In this document: in pieces, positions 48,426 through 61,033 of the stretch
Position numbering within the stretch: the first letter of the stretch is position 1
How the letters are laid out: the number at the start of each line of letters is the position of its first letter
Source: Desmodesmus armatus
Lineage: Eukaryota > Chlorophyta > Chlorophyceae > Sphaeropleales > Scenedesmaceae
DNA: 64,000 nt
Assembly (NCBI GenBank): GCA_007449985.2
Contig: VIIQ02000026.1
Location: forward strand, 551,016-615,015
Direction: 5' to 3'
The notes under the pieces: generated by a model
Told to the model about the DNA's origin: nothing
Databases searched by the model: none
The model's input: the letters and a program-made list of their open reading frames with translations, nothing else
Made by a program: the position numbers and the translations under genes

Positions 48426-51400
48426 ATGATCAGGGCCCTCGGCACGTTCAGCAAAGCTTGCATATTGCTCAAACACCCTGCCAGCCAGATCATTGGAGCA
48501 CCAGCTTGCCCTGTCATGAAGCAGCGTGACATAGCATCCTTCTTTGGCAAGAAGGGCGGAGCTTCCACCACCCCACCTGCAGTCACCAAGGCCAAGCCTG
48601 CTGCAGGAGCAGCACATGCAGCAGGGCAGGAGGAGCCCTCTGCCAAGCGGCCGGTAAGCATCCGTGTCATGGCATGCAGCAGCTGGCAAGTGAATGACCC
48701 GTGTGAGCATAGCACTGCCGATATTCGGAATTCAGGGCACTTGCCACCGCTAGTGGCACTCTTCAGACTGGTGGTGTAGGTGCTGTTGATCCCTACTAAT
48801 TGGGGTAGGTCTCTCATTTTGCTGCTGCCTGCAGACTGCTGCTGCAGCAGATGGGTCGCGCAAGCTGAAGCGCCTCAAGCGCAGCTCAGAGGCCACCCCA
48901 GCAGCTGATGCAGGAGCTGCAGCAGCAGACCAACAGGTGGGTTAAGTGCTGGCCACATCAGCCCTTGATGCCTGCACACGGCATCCAGCATGCCTAGAGC
49001 AATGCCTGGCTGCTGCCCCCCTTGCCACCAGCTTGCAAGTCACTGCCGCAGCTTGCGGTGGAACGTTTACCATGTCCCTTGGACTTGGAGCCCAGCCCTG
49101 CCTGACAACACGCTGCAGCTCATGGCTCTGGCACTGCACCCACATCCTGCAGCATGTCACAAATCCCACAACACATCCTGCATCAGGTGCATGCTTTTGC
49201 CGCCACCACGTCATTTCAACCCGCCGTGCATGCACCACACGGGCTTCTGCCTGCTGCTCCTATTACTGTCATATCTCCCCACACCCCGTCATCTCCCGTT
49301 GCTGTCGCTCCTGTCTCTCAGGACCCTGAGCTTATGGACGAGGGTCTGTTAGATGATGAGTCACCAGCACTACCAGCAGCAGCAGCAAAGGCTGCCAGCA
49401 CGCCCAAGGGAGCAGCAGCAGATGCAAGTGCAGACGTAGCCAAGGCTGCCAGCACCCCTCAAGCTGAAGACTCGGCAGCAGCAACCAAGCAGGGCGGCAC
49501 CCCTGAATCCAGCAAGGTAACTTATGGATACTCTCGCAATAGTGACAGCAGCCATTGTTGCTGGTTGCCTGACTACCTTTGCACACGCCTGTTGAGTACC
49601 AAGGTGTTTCGCAGCTGGCGTGATTGCAGCTGAGCAATCACCAGAAGCCTCAGGACTAACTTTATGGGCGCGGGGGCCTGCTGCATGGTGGTGGCACTGC
49701 ACCCCACATGGCGGCAAAGCGGACATGCTCATGCAACACCCAGCATGTATTTTGTCCTGCATGGTTGTGGCCTTGCAGGTATCCCAGCAGCAGGCCAGCG
49801 CAGCCTTCAAAAACATGTTTGGAGGTCCCAAGGCAGCAGCAGCTGCATCCGGCGGCAGCAAGCAGCAGAAAAAGGCTGCGGCGACAACAGCAGCAGCAGC
49901 CAGCCAGCAGCAGCAGCCGCCGCAGCAGCAAGGGAGCCCCAGCAAAGCCATTGAAGCTGCCGCTGCTGCTGCAGAGCACAAGCAGGAAGCAGCTGCCGAG
50001 CAGGAAGCAAAGGTGGAGCGAGCTGCTGCTGCAGTTGCTGCCGCAGCTGCTGCTGAGGGCGCTGGTGCTGCTGCTGCTGCCGCTGCTGACAGCAGTGGTG
50101 GTGGCGGCTCCTCTAGTCCCCGCAGGCGCAGGAAGCCCCTGCAGCAGTCGAAGCAGCAGCAGCAGCAGCAGAAGGATGCGGCGGCTGCGGCAGCAATGAA
50201 GGAGGCGGAGGATGCTCTTGAGGACTCCATGTCTGGGGAGGAGGAGGAGGAGGTGTCGGAAGACGGCATTGACAGCGAGGCTGACGGCGGTGAGGATAAA
50301 TACTAGAGGAAAAGGGAAAAAGTCCAAAGCATAAGCCAGACCTGCTTGTGCCCCATCTGTTGCTTGTGCCCATCCTGAAGCACCCCTTGCCAAAACATTG
50401 ACCTCGTCCTTTTGCCGTTGCGTCTGCCTCCTGTCACTTGGGCCGTCGGTATCTTGTACTGGGGCTGGTCCATTACTGCAGCCGTTGACGAGCAGCAGCA
50501 GAAGGTGTCCGATTTCAAGGCAGCGTTCAAGCAGGCGCCCAAGGGCAAGAAAGCAGCAGGCAAGAAAACAGCGGCAGCGGCAGCAGGGGGCAAGCTGGAG
50601 GGGGTGGGCACTGGTGCGCTGGCGGCAGCAAAGGCTGCTGTCGGTGTGGATGTGGAGAAGATGATCAACTGGAGGAAGGGCACCCCTGTGCCATATGCCT
50701 TCTTGGCAGAGACCTTCCAGGTGTGATACACTTTGATATTCAGAAAATTTCGGTGTATGATGCCCCTTGTGCTGCAGTTCAGTATATGCGAGTGCGGTTT
50801 GAATGCAGCCTAGGGCAGTACAGTGGAGTACCGCACAGTGGAGTACGGTAGAGCGCAAGTGTTGGAGATAGTGAGGGATGCATAGGGGCGATCTTGCAAG
50901 TCTGTTTAACTCTGTCTCTCATCGGCATAACGAACTGTAGCAACCAATGACCAAAGCTCCTGGCAGTTGTGTGTCTCCGTCATGTGTGGAAGACCACACG
51001 CCGACAAGACAGCTAAAGTGCATGTAGTAGGGCACCCAGCTGACACATCCCAGCCTGTAGTGTGCATGTGTAGCTACAGGCAGTGCATCCAGCCATTTCA
51101 TCAACCATGTGAGTCTGACCGCAACCTCCACCTGTGCCTGTGCCTGTGTGTGTTTGCAGACCATCGCCAGCACCACCAAGCGGCTGGAGATCATCAGCTG
51201 CCTCACAGGTGCGTCGCGAGTGTGAGGGCAACTAGCAGCTTTAGTCAACCTGTAGGATCCTACAGCCACAGTCAAGTTGTCTTCTAAGGCCCTAGCTAGA
51301 GCCCTGTAACAAAACCATCAGCTGCCTCACAGGTGGGAAGCAGTCTGTCAACAGAGGGTGTGCATGAGACTCGACCATCATCACTCGTGTTTTGACGTAG

Positions 51401-54400
51401 GAGGTTGTCAGCTTGTCTATTCCTGACAACCACTATTCTTCTTGTACAGCTGTAGCCAACATCTGCATCAAACCCACTGGTTGGAGGTTTCCCCAACCAA
51501 AAGATTCCATTGATTGGCGACTTTGACTGCGCTGAGATTGTTGTGTGTTGCTGTTGTTGGCTGCAGGTGCCTTCAGGGCCATTCTGGCAGCCACCCCGCA
51601 GGACCTGCTGCCCACCGTGTACCTGTGCACCAACAGGGTGGCGCCAGCACATGCAGGCGTTGAGCTGGGAGTGGGAGACGCCATCCTCATCAAGGTCAGT
51701 ACTGTTAGTGCACAGATATCCTCTGCATACTTGTTCATCACATCACCACCTCGTTGAGTTGCTTTGTCTGATTGATACCCAACACTTGACATGGTCTCAT
51801 GGAGAATGTACAGTCCTGGCAAGCTTGAGTGGCAGCTGGCGGCACGACATCTCCTGCTTCGCCATCCTCTTATGCGGACGCTTATGCGGAGCACTGTGGC
51901 TGTTGGTCATGGTGTGCTGTGTTGTGCTGTGCTGTGTGCTGGCCCCAGGCCTTGTCTGGTGCCACTGGCCGCAAGGATGTTGGAACCATCTTTCAGCGCC
52001 ACTACTTGAATGCATAGGCTGTGACGCCCTGTTTTTCATGCTGTGCTGTGCTACGTGCTGCCTCTCCAGGCGTCGTTGGTGCCACTGGCTGCAAGGATGT
52101 TGCAACCACCTTGCAGCACCACAATTTGAATGCATGCGCTGTGACGTCCTGTTTGTCATGCTGTGCTGTGCTGTGTGCTGCCTCCAGGCATTGTCTGGTG
52201 CCACTGGCCGCAAGGATGCCGCCATCAAGGCTGACTATGAGGCCAGCGGGGACCTGGGCAGTGTGGCAGCAGCATGCAGGTGAGACAGCAACCACCTGGC
52301 AGACGCCCACGTGGCCATGCAGCCCCTTCATTTACAATTTCAATCGCCATGCTTGCGCCAGGTTACAGCCGTGCTGTGTTCAGATCCATTAGAGCAGCAT
52401 GTAGGTGAGATGGCAACCAATCTGCAGGTGCCGGCGCCGCCATGCAGTTGCTTCATGCAGTTGCTGTCAACACTCAGGTGGTGCCAAGGTACAGTCTTGA
52501 CAACTTTGACAGCTTCAACAGGATGGGGTCAGGTCAGCGCCTTGAAAGGTGCTCCTGTACTTGCCATCAAGCCCCACCAGGGTATCCTCAGCCGCGGTGA
52601 TGTGACACATCCTCTTCTTGCAACCCTGACATGTGTGTCAGCTGTTACACCCAGTTCAACGTCGACCCTCTTCAGGGGCACCATTTCCATGCCTCTCACC
52701 CCTCCTGCTGTACCTTGCTTGCTCCACTGGTTATCCGTATGCCACCACTCCACAGGTCAGCGCAGCGCACCATGTTCCAACCGGCACCCCTCACGGTGGC
52801 CAGTGTGTTCAAGACCTTCCAGGACATCGCCAAGTGAGTGACCGCCGCACGCCACATGGTTCTTAGTCATGCACATGACAGTTTTGCCGCATCAATAATC
52901 ATACCCGCCACTTTTGCGGCTGGATGGCTGATGTGCCTGCGCGCACACCACCTGACCCTGGAGGATTCTTGTCGATGGATGCACCTGATGTACCTGCGCC
53001 GCACACTACATGATTCTGGCAGCCTCCGTCGTTGCATGTCCTAGCTGTGTGCACCAAGCCTGCCAGTCTATTAGTGCACTGCTCTTCAGGCTCTTGGACA
53101 GCCAAAACCTAGAGCAAACCTACCCAGTTAGGCGGGGCTTGTGGGACCATGATTGTGCAGGCCCTGGTCTGCCGTTGTTGTGCTGCTCAAGCTTCTGCAT
53201 GCTGTTCTGTACCAACGTCTGTGGAATTGCTCAGCGATGCCACCTTCACAATGGAGATGGCAACATTGAGCAATACCAAGAGATGTTGGTAGAGAACATC
53301 ATGCAGAAGCTTGAGCAGCACAACAGCGGGCAACCAATGGGGAGCAAACGGTGGGGACGTGGCGACCACTAAGAGTGAGTGCCTGGCATCTCGGCATAAT
53401 GTCTCGCTCTCTCTCCTGCTGCTGCTGCTGCTGCTGCTGTGTCTCAGGGCGTCTGGTCAGTCGAGCGTGGAGCGCAAGAAGGGCCTCATCGGCAAACTCA
53501 TTGTGGCCAGCAAGGGCAGCGAACCAGGTTACATCATACGCAGCCTGCAGGTGAGTGGGGCGTGTGCATGGCTCATGTTGTTGCTGGCAATTGGTTTTTT
53601 GCGGGGGAGGGGGGGGGGCAAGGGGGCGGGGGATGTTACGACAGGATCCACTTGCCAGGCCAAGCTGCATTGGCCTGGCTGAGCAGTCAGTGCTGGTGCC
53701 GCAGCAGCCACATGATGCGTATTCGCTGCAGAGAGCAGCAACATAGTGACATCTAGGTCGTGGTAATGGATCCAGCCCGTTTGGTTCCTCTCCTGCTTGA
53801 CGTCTCCCACCTTCACGGGGTCCGTCCAAGCTTTTCTGTTTCGAGATGTTACTCCTGAGTATGACTCTCAACTGCTCCCGAGTAGTGTGGTCAAGCCGAG
53901 ATCCTGTCATTAGACAGGTCTTGGGTGCGATCCATGCCTACTGCGAGAGGTGCGGCCCCATCTTCTAGTGCACAAGTGTCTGAGATCCATGCCGGGGCTG
54001 ACACTAGGTGGTGCGAGGCACACCACTGAAAGTCAAAAGCTGCTAGAATTGACGGCTGGCTTGAGGGTGATTTCAATCGCCCCACACCTGACCTGAGAGA
54101 CTGGGGTACGACAAGTTGAAGGCCCTTCGGGGCACCCTCATGAGCCCTTGGCTCGCTGGCTAGTGCTGAGGTTGGGACCCTGTCCCCAAAATACTGTACT
54201 GTTTTGTCGTGTTGCTGCTGTGGCGTGTGTGCACCTGCAGGCCAAGCTGCGCATCGGCCTTGCTGAGCAGTCAGTGCTGGTGGCGCTGGCCCATGCTGTG
54301 CTGCTGCACAAGGAGGGCGTGGCTGACAAGTGAGTGGGGCCAGGCCGGCTGGCTAGCCTAGTGGGCAGGGGGGGTCCATATTGCTAAAGGGGGAGGGGGT

Positions 54401-57400
54401 GGTGGTGTACTGTACTGCAATGTTGGGTGCTCTTTTGTACTGTAATGTACCGTACTGTGGGTGTTATATGTCCCCGGGGGGTGGGAGTGGTGGTGGTGGC
54501 ATGTGCCGTACTGTATACGTACTGCGATGACAGGTGCTGTGTTGCATGGCCTTGTGTCTACTGCAACGCACCGTACTGTAACCTCATGCAGGGGTGGGGA
54601 TCTGGCAGACAGGCTGGAGCAAGCTGCGCAGTATGTGAAGACCGCATACAGCGAGTGCCCCAGCTATGATGTGGTGAGTACACGAGAGGGCCTGTGCCTT
54701 GGGCGACAACAGTCAACATGTCGGCACATTCCTGTGTTCACCTCCAGGCTTACAGCAACAGTGCTGCTAACATTCTTGGACTTACCTTGCATACAACAGA
54801 TATGCTTTTTGAGGTCAACCTGTAACAAATTCAGCTGTGGGGAGCTCTGTGACACACACTTGCTGCTGTTGGTGTTTGCCGGTATGTGTTGCTGCCTGCA
54901 GCTCATCCCTGCCCTGCTGGATCACCCCCTGGAGGAGCTGTCTCAGCACGTGCACTTCATGCCAGGTAGATGGTGGGGGTGGTGGTGGTAGTATGTGTAT
55001 GGGGGGGGGGGGGAGAGGGGTGGCAGGTGTTTGTGCCGTAGGAGGTGCTTGCATGTGGCAGAGGCCATGTGGCATCTTCAGTGTTGACGTTGAAGGCAGC
55101 TCAAGTAACCTGATCCTCATACAATGGCGACTGGTTGTAATTTGAGCCTAGTTTGGCTCCAGAAAGGGCGGTCAGGCTTGGCCCTGACCCAGTTTAGTAG
55201 TAGTAATAGTAGTATCGGGTGTACGGGTGTGTGCAAGACACTAAGCTTGATGACAATACGATCCTCATGACATGTGTGTGCAGGCATCCCTGTGCGGCCG
55301 ATGCTTGCCAAGCCCACCACTGGTGTGAGTGAGGTGCTGGACAAGTTCTCAGGCACTGAGTTCACCTGCGAGTACAAGTACGACGGAGAGAGGGTGCAGG
55401 TGAGGAGGCACTGACAGTGCAAGGCCTGATAATGATGCCAAGAGCATCGATACGTAGAGCCCATGTAAGTAGTTTTCTTGAATACATATTTGTAAACGTC
55501 AGGGATCCTGCTGAGCCAGCTACAGCCAATCGTGCTCTTGTTCATCACACTGACAGTACAGTGCAGTATACTGCGGTACAGTGTATGTACTAAACGGTGT
55601 CTCACTGAAGCACCTGCAGGATTATCCACACGAACAGCAGCAACTGCACGTGCCGTCCTTTTGGCCTGTGTGTTTGTTAGCTGCTACATCAATTGCCGTT
55701 GCTGCTGCCATGATGGTTGCTGTAGATCCACATGGGGGTTGGTGGCAGCAGTCATTCTCACGGTCGCGGTGGTTTGACGAGGATCCCGCATAACGGCTGT
55801 ATGCACATCCATCACTGTTGCTGTTGCCTGCTGTTGTTGTTGCTGCTGCTGCTGCTGCTGCCGTCACAGATCCATGTGCTGGATGGCGGCAAGAAGGTTC
55901 ACATCTACAGCCGCAATGCTGAGGACATGACGCCCCGCTACCCTGACATTGTGTCCCGCCTGCCCAGCTGGCTGGCTGAGGGCACCACCAGCATTGTGCT
56001 GGATGGGGAGGCCGTGGCCTGGGACACTGACAAGGCCAAGATACTGCCCTTCCAGGTGAGAATGAGACACCTTACGTGAAATTGCTCTTAATCTCTGAGG
56101 AGGGGGGTCAGCAATGTCTTACGCACGGTAGGGGTTGGGGGGTGGAGGGGGTTGTAGCAACAGAAGGGGATGGGGAGGCTGTGGCATGGGACACTAACAA
56201 GGCAAAGATACTGCCCTTCTAGGTGTGTAGGGAACAGCCCTGAAATTGTGGTGTGTGCAGCTGTCAGTGGAGGCCTGAATGTCTCCCCCCCCCCCCCCCC
56301 GCTCGTTGGAGGCTAGGGCGGGGGGGGAGTCCGTGGTGCTGGGGGTGGTTGGTGGTGTGGTGTGGTGGGTGGTGGTGGTGGTGGTGATGTGGGTGCTGGT
56401 GATGATGATGGTGGTGGCAGGGTTGGTGTGGTGATGGTGGGGGTTTCTCTTTAGCTTTGCACGACTTGCAAGATGCAACACCACATGACACTGCCCACAA
56501 TGCTGCCTGCAGGTGCTGTCAACGCGTGCACGCAAAGAGGTGGCCCTGGCGGATGTCAAAGTGCAGGTGGGTCATTAGCAACACACCCGCATGCCAACTG
56601 CACAGTGTGCACTTGCAGCTCCAGACAGTTTGAGATAACTCCAGCTCGACAGAAAATGCTGCAGTTGTGAGGTGGTGTGTGTTGGCTTTTGTGATTTACA
56701 ACACACCTCTGATATTCTCTACGTGGCATTCTGGCCCTGATATGTGAGGTGCGGTCTTGTCCACAACTAGCATGTCCACGAAGGACGAAAGCAACAAAGC
56801 TTGTGTGGCACACCATCAGCACATGCCCTTAACCCTTTAACCCCGGGAGGCCCATTTTTGGCCCAAAAGTTTGCAAGACTATATCTTTGCGCCCACTTGG
56901 TGTCTGGACAATCTGAGCACAGATTCAGAAAGCCTAAGATGTTGACTCTCAGGATGGCATGCGTGTTAGACCGTGCGCGCACGTATGTATGCGCAATTAC
57001 CGGTTGACGTCGAGGTGTACAGCAGCAATGGTGCACGGTGTACTGAAAACCAACATGGGGGGCTTTGCACGCCCTGACAAAATTCACATAACATGTATAA
57101 CTTATATAAACTTGATCTTGTATATAATTCTGGGTACTGGCAACAGCAGGCGGACTTGGTGCTGGTTGACAGATGGTCGATGGATAGACACCAACAGCAG
57201 CAGGCTGTGCAGCAAAGTAGTTCTCCGCGTTTGGAATATGTTTTAAAGTTTGTTTGCAACATGCAAAGCTGTTTCGTCGTGTCGCCAGGGAAACGCAATA
57301 CACCTCCCACTTGGACCCTTTGACTGGTCAAGCTTTGGGTTGACTTTGAGGCGTTATTATATGCTTAACACGCCTGACAACGGCCAGCGCGCAGCAGCAT

Positions 57401-60214
57401 GTTGTAACACATTGTCTTGTTGACCCCTGGTCCAAGTTTGACTCCAATTGGCCCAGTGTGGCCGAAGTTATTGCAATTTTCATCCAAGGGGTCCTGGGGC
57501 CAAAAAAGCCCGCCTAGAGCCCGGGCTTAAAGGGTTAATCCTTCCTGTGCGCTGTGACCCTCCTCACCCTTGGCTTGTAGGTGTGCGTGTTTGCCTTTGA
57601 CTGCCTGTACCACAACGGCGTGAGCCTGCTGCACGAGCCGCTGACCAAGCGGCGAGACACACTGCACGCAGCCATCAAGGAGGTGCCGGGGCAGGTCACA
57701 AAGGCGACAACCAAGATCAGCAATGACGTGGAGGAGTTGGAGGTGAGAGCAGGGGCTTAGACTTCCCATCTGTTGGGGGGGGGGATTTGGGGAGGTTTTG
57801 GATAGTGCGTTGTGGCATTGTTCAAAAGGAAGGTCACGCAGGCGACCACCAAGATCAGCAATGACGTGGAGGAGTTGGAGGTGAGGACTGCGAGCTTAGA
57901 CTTCCCATCTGTTTTTCTTTGGGTGGGAGGGGCTTTTGGGGGCCTGTTTGGGCACAGTGCGTTGTGGGATTGTCTAAAAGGAAGGTCACGCAGGCGACCA
58001 CCAAGATCAGCAATGACGTGGAAGAACTGGAGGTGAGGGGGGGGGGTCCTTGCGAGTTCTGTGGCCCGTGCAAGGCCTGCAGGGCGGGGGGCAGGGGCTG
58101 TAGCAGGATGGGGGCAGGAAGTAAGTGCAGCTCACCATCTGTTGGGGTTGGCTCTTTGGGGAGCTGTTTTCACCTAGTGCTTTGTGTGAGTGTCTAAGAA
58201 GGTCACGCATGCAACAATCAATATCAGCAATGATGTGGAGGCGCTGGAGGTGAGGTGCGCGGGGGGGGGGGGTGCAAGGTTGCGGCTTTGCGAGGGGGGC
58301 GGGGTAGCTGCAGCAAGATGGGATATATCCTGAGGGATGGGCTTACAGATAGGGGTACAGCTGACCAGCTGTTGGAGCCTGGTGCCAGTTCTTTGGGAGC
58401 AGGTCGCGGCACACTGCTTTGTAGGAGTGTCTCATTACAAAGAAGTTCAAAGAGAGATGCATGCTGTGGACTGTGTGTGCAGGCTTTCCTGGACGAGGCC
58501 GTCAGCGCATCGACGGAGGGACTGATCGTCAAGACAATGGCGGACACGTACGAGCCCAGCAAGCGCAGCAGCCACTGGCTCAAGCTCAAGAAAGACTACC
58601 TGGCGGGCGTGGGCGACACCTTTGACGTCATCCCAATCGGCGGCTTCTATGGCCGTGGCAAGCGTGCTGGTGCGTTGGATTTTGCTTTGATTGCATCGCA
58701 TGTCTGCTGCGGTTTGCAGCGGTGTTAGTGGATGTTTTTCCTCTTGCAAAAATCATTTGCTTGCAAAGGGTGACAATTAGGGGCACGTGCCCTGAGGCAT
58801 CAAGCTGACATCTACAGTCCAGCCAAACCACAAAGTATATCCCCCTTCCCCCCTGCCAAACACACGACGTGTGCAGGTGTGTTTGGCGCCTATCTGCTGG
58901 CGGTGTATGACGATGAGAGTGAGGCCTACCAGACCATCAGCAAGCTGGGCACCGGCTTCAGTGAGGAGCAGCTGGTGCAGCTGGCAGACAGCCTGCGCCC
59001 CTCAATCATCCCAGCACCCAGGCCCTACTACCAGGTTCGTGGAACCTGGTGGTCGGTTTATCTGTTAGGTTCAAACTCCTGGCATGAAGCACTGTGGTCA
59101 CTTGCATAGCAGACGGGACTCCCGCCTGCTATGCGCGGGCATTGTCAACATGTTGACGAATCCCGGAGGTTTGTCAACATGCAGGCCCCTTGACTCACCT
59201 GTGTGTCTGTCTAATTACTCAGCCGGCCATATCTCCAGCAGCTGCTCGACGCAGGAGCTTTTGCGCTGGTTCTCTGAGCACACCCTCCCACTCCCTTCCT
59301 CTGCTGCTTGCACCCTGATATTGCCCGCTCTGTCCCCCCTGCAGTATGGGGAGTCTGGTGCGCCTGACGTCTGGTTTGAGCCGGCCACTGTGTGGGAGGT
59401 GAAGGCGGCAGACCTGTCCATCAGCCCGCTGCACCAGGCAGCCAGGGGCTGGTGGAGCAGACAAGGCATATCCATCAGGTGAGGGAGGGTGTGGGACAAG
59501 CCGTGTGTACCACATGCAAAGTTGAGTTCATGTGAACTCCCCGCTAGGACCGCTTTGCAGTATTTGGCATTGTAGGTTTGTTACGGCGTGCTCTGTATCA
59601 GCAGTAATTATGGAGCTTGGTGTGGGGCCAGCGGTCGTGACAATATGACTTTGCTCTCCAGCACCCCATAACATTGATTTGGTTGATATCCACTGGAAAT
59701 GGGGTGGCACCCCCCACACGTGTCCACCCCCCCCCCACAGTGCAAGTGCTGCTGTGTTGTGTGATTGTGCAGCTTGGCGGCAGCAATGGCACTAGGTATC
59801 TGGGAGCAATCTGTGGTGTGGAAACTTGATACGTATGAATTGTGGTGTGATGTCCATTTGTGTTGATGTGTGTGCTGCAGGTTCCCTCGCCTGGTGCGTG
59901 TGCGTGACGACAAGAGCCCTGAGGACGCCACCACTGCAGCACAGGTGGCTGACATGTACCGCCAGCAGGCAGTGGTCAAGGCTGACAAAGCAGCCAAGGG
60001 TGGGAGGAGGATGACGAGGCTTGATGATGACAGCACCAGCACAGCTGTCACATGCTTTTGTGTGCAGCAGGCCAGCTACAATACAGCAGCGTTGTCAAGG
60101 CTGACAAAGCAGCCAAGGGAGGGGAGGAGGATGACCAGCCTGAAGGTGGCAGCACCTGCAGCTGTGACGGCCTCCTTGCCCTGCAGGCCAGCCACAAAGC
60201 AGCTCAACTGCTGA
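48426..60214 (+). CDS. LIG1: DNA ligase 1 (ATP-dependent replicative ligase)
   Basis: Twenty-one exons: 48426-48653, 48835-48936, 49322-49516, 49779-50289, 50482-50720, 51160-51208, 51567-51694, 52188-52279, 52756-52833, 53448-53550, 54241-54329, 54592-54673, 54902-54965, 55284-55399, 55870-56055, 56513-56566, 57581-57742, about 58484-58669, 58878-59034, 59345-59478 and 59881-60214; about 1,100 residues. It seals nicks between Okazaki fragments and in excision repair. Seen: a PCNA-binding box QRDIASFF, basic nuclear signal RKLKRLKR, a long Ala/Gln/Glu-rich linker, then the DNA-binding, adenylation and OB domains. Motif I is EYKYDG, with the nucleophile Lys at 55376-55378; others are [35 protein letters not shown] and [12 protein letters not shown] second in-frame ATG at 48516 lies just before the PCNA box. 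Near 60003 a missing G seems to destroy the natural stop (GGEEDDEA, stop), so the reading runs on to 60214. Several introns carry exon echoes. Confidence 0.95.
51310..51333 (+). repeat. Echo of LIG1 exon 6 end
   Basis: Copy of the last 19 bases (accatcagctgcctcacag) of the exon ending at 51208, followed by GTGGGA. Confidence 0.75.
51940..52215. repeat. Tandem array of LIG1 exon 8 5' edge
   Basis: Three copies, spacing about 120 bases, of upstream tgctgtgctgtg sequence, a ccag acceptor and the first nine or so codons ([10 protein letters not shown]), at about 51950, 52069 and 52188. Only the third continues into the exon. Confidence 0.85.
53416..53439. repeat. (CTG)8 before LIG1 exon 10
   Basis: Eight CTG units end eight bases before the acceptor of the exon at 53448. 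A similar short run ends just before the exon at 55870. Confidence 0.8.
53655..53710 (+). repeat. Echo of LIG1 exon 11 start
   Basis: A diverged copy of the acceptor and the first 14 codons or so of the exon at 54241 (caggccaagctgc, then a Leu-Ala-Glu-Gln-Ser-Val-Leu-Val stretch), about 580 bases upstream of it. Confidence 0.75.
56160..56226 (+). repeat. Echo of LIG1 exon 15 end
   Basis: A close copy of the last 17 or so codons of the exon ending at 56055 ([17 protein letters not shown]), followed by tag and GTGTGT. The final Gln codon is a stop here. Confidence 0.85.
56829..57538. mobile_element. PiggyBac-like miniature element (MITE) in a LIG1 intron
   Basis: TTAA occurs at both ends (56829-56832 and 57535-57538). 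Inside it, the ends form terminal inverted repeats: CCCTTTAACCCCGGG at the left against CCCTTTAAGCCCGGG read inward from the right, with further similarity (ggccc...ttttggcc). The body of about 700 bases has no transposase frame. A TTAA target duplication with CCC ends is typical of the piggyBac group; the element would be a non-autonomous member. Confidence 0.7.
57690..58255. repeat. Four-unit array of LIG1 exon 17 end
   Basis: The 3' end of exon 17 ([12 protein letters not shown], then GTGAG) is repeated: true end at 57742, echoes ending at about 57880, 58032 and 58250. Each unit also carries the start of the intron (cttccatctgttgg..., gcgttgtgg..., aaggaaggtcacgcaggcgacc). The last copy has diverged ([12 protein letters not shown]). 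Confidence 0.9.
59965..60160. repeat. Duplication of LIG1 last-exon end
   Basis: The segment encoding [11 protein letters not shown] and the following acidic residues occurs at about 59972-60035 and again at about 60088-60155. The second copy has GGGG where the first has GGG. Confidence 0.8.
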
Positions 60215-60562
60215 TCGAGTCGCGCAATGTGCGTCAGGCAACAGCCAGCGTGTGGCGTTGAGGAGTGTGCACAATGGGACAGCAACACTGAGTCCAATGA
60301 GCCTTTTGTTGGCCTTCCCAAACGGGCGATGTTCTGTGCAACATCCAATTACTCAGTCATGCCAGTGCAATCTTGGTGGCAGTTAGCACCCAGTTTTTGC
60401 AGGTGCACCCGATCACATATTTGTGGAGGCAAGGGTGTGGAGGTCCTGCTGGCAGCTCCGTAGCTCTGTGTGTGTCGTGCTGTATCGGCCTGCGTCTGCT
60501 GCACATGGCTTGGTTGATTGTTCAGATTGTTTGCAAAACAGGCCCCAGCTATGCTGGCGAGA

Positions 60563-60895
60563 AGGGGAACCCACCTCTCTGGGCTCGATAGGCCTCACGA
60601 ATTTAGAGGAGGGATATTAGAGCTGAAATGTAGGTGTTTCAGAGCGTTTCGGGCCCTTTTTGGGTTCGCGGCTAAACCCTAGTTTCTAAACCCTTTCGGC
60701 CTTCATAGACCCCATTTCCGACACCGTTGCACATCCATTCAGCCTTACCACGATCATGTGGCCGAGCGGTCTAAGGCGCTGGAGTAAGGTTCCAGTCCGA
60801 AGGGCGCAGGTTCAAATCCTGCCATGATCATATTGCCCTCCAGGCAAGCATTTTGTGGCATCCTGCCCGCCCTGCTGCTTGTACAAAGCTGAGCA
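60563..60895. repeat. Left arm of a large inverted repeat
   Basis: About 330 bases that reappear in reverse orientation at 62886-63227 with roughly 95 percent identity by eye. It contains telomere-type pieces (ctaaaccctagtttctaaac) and the tRNA-Leu gene. Confidence 0.9.
60752..60830 (+). tRNA. tRNA-Leu (anticodon AAG)
   Basis: The acceptor stem GATCATG/CATGATC is perfect, discriminator base A. The anticodon stem CTGGA/TCCAG encloses GTAAGGT, giving anticodon AAG after the invariant T33. A class II variable arm (tccgaagggc) and T arm GCAGG/CCTGC with loop TTCAAAT follow. A and B boxes are intact. CCA is not encoded, as usual in eukaryotes. A TTTT run 20 bases downstream may stop Pol III. There is no intron. 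Confidence 0.92.
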
Positions 60896-60998
60896 GCTCT
60901 TCTTCTTCTTCTTCTTCTTCTTCTTGAAGCTGAGCAGCTAGTATGACAAGGCTGCCCGGACCCGTGTGACACCTTCATTCGCAGCACGGACAAACGCA

Positions 60999-61002
<4 letters not shown>

Positions 61003-61032
<30 letters not shown>
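61003..61032. repeat. Poly(C) run of 30
   Basis: An unbroken run of 30 C between the inverted-repeat arm and the LINE fragment. A TTC microsatellite lies just before it, at about 60899-60925. Confidence 0.9.

Positions 61033-61033
<1 letters not shown>

Noticed and set aside
49662..50858. 398-codon open frame on the minus strand
   Set aside because: It is antisense to the Ala/Gln-rich exons of LIG1; low-complexity GC-rich repeats keep several frames open.
53750..54130. Possible tRNA or retroelement fragment in a LIG1 intron
   Set aside because: A gggtgcgatcc box and a CCTG/CAGG hairpin are present, but the loop size and the other arms do not fit a tRNA, and no protein motif is readable.
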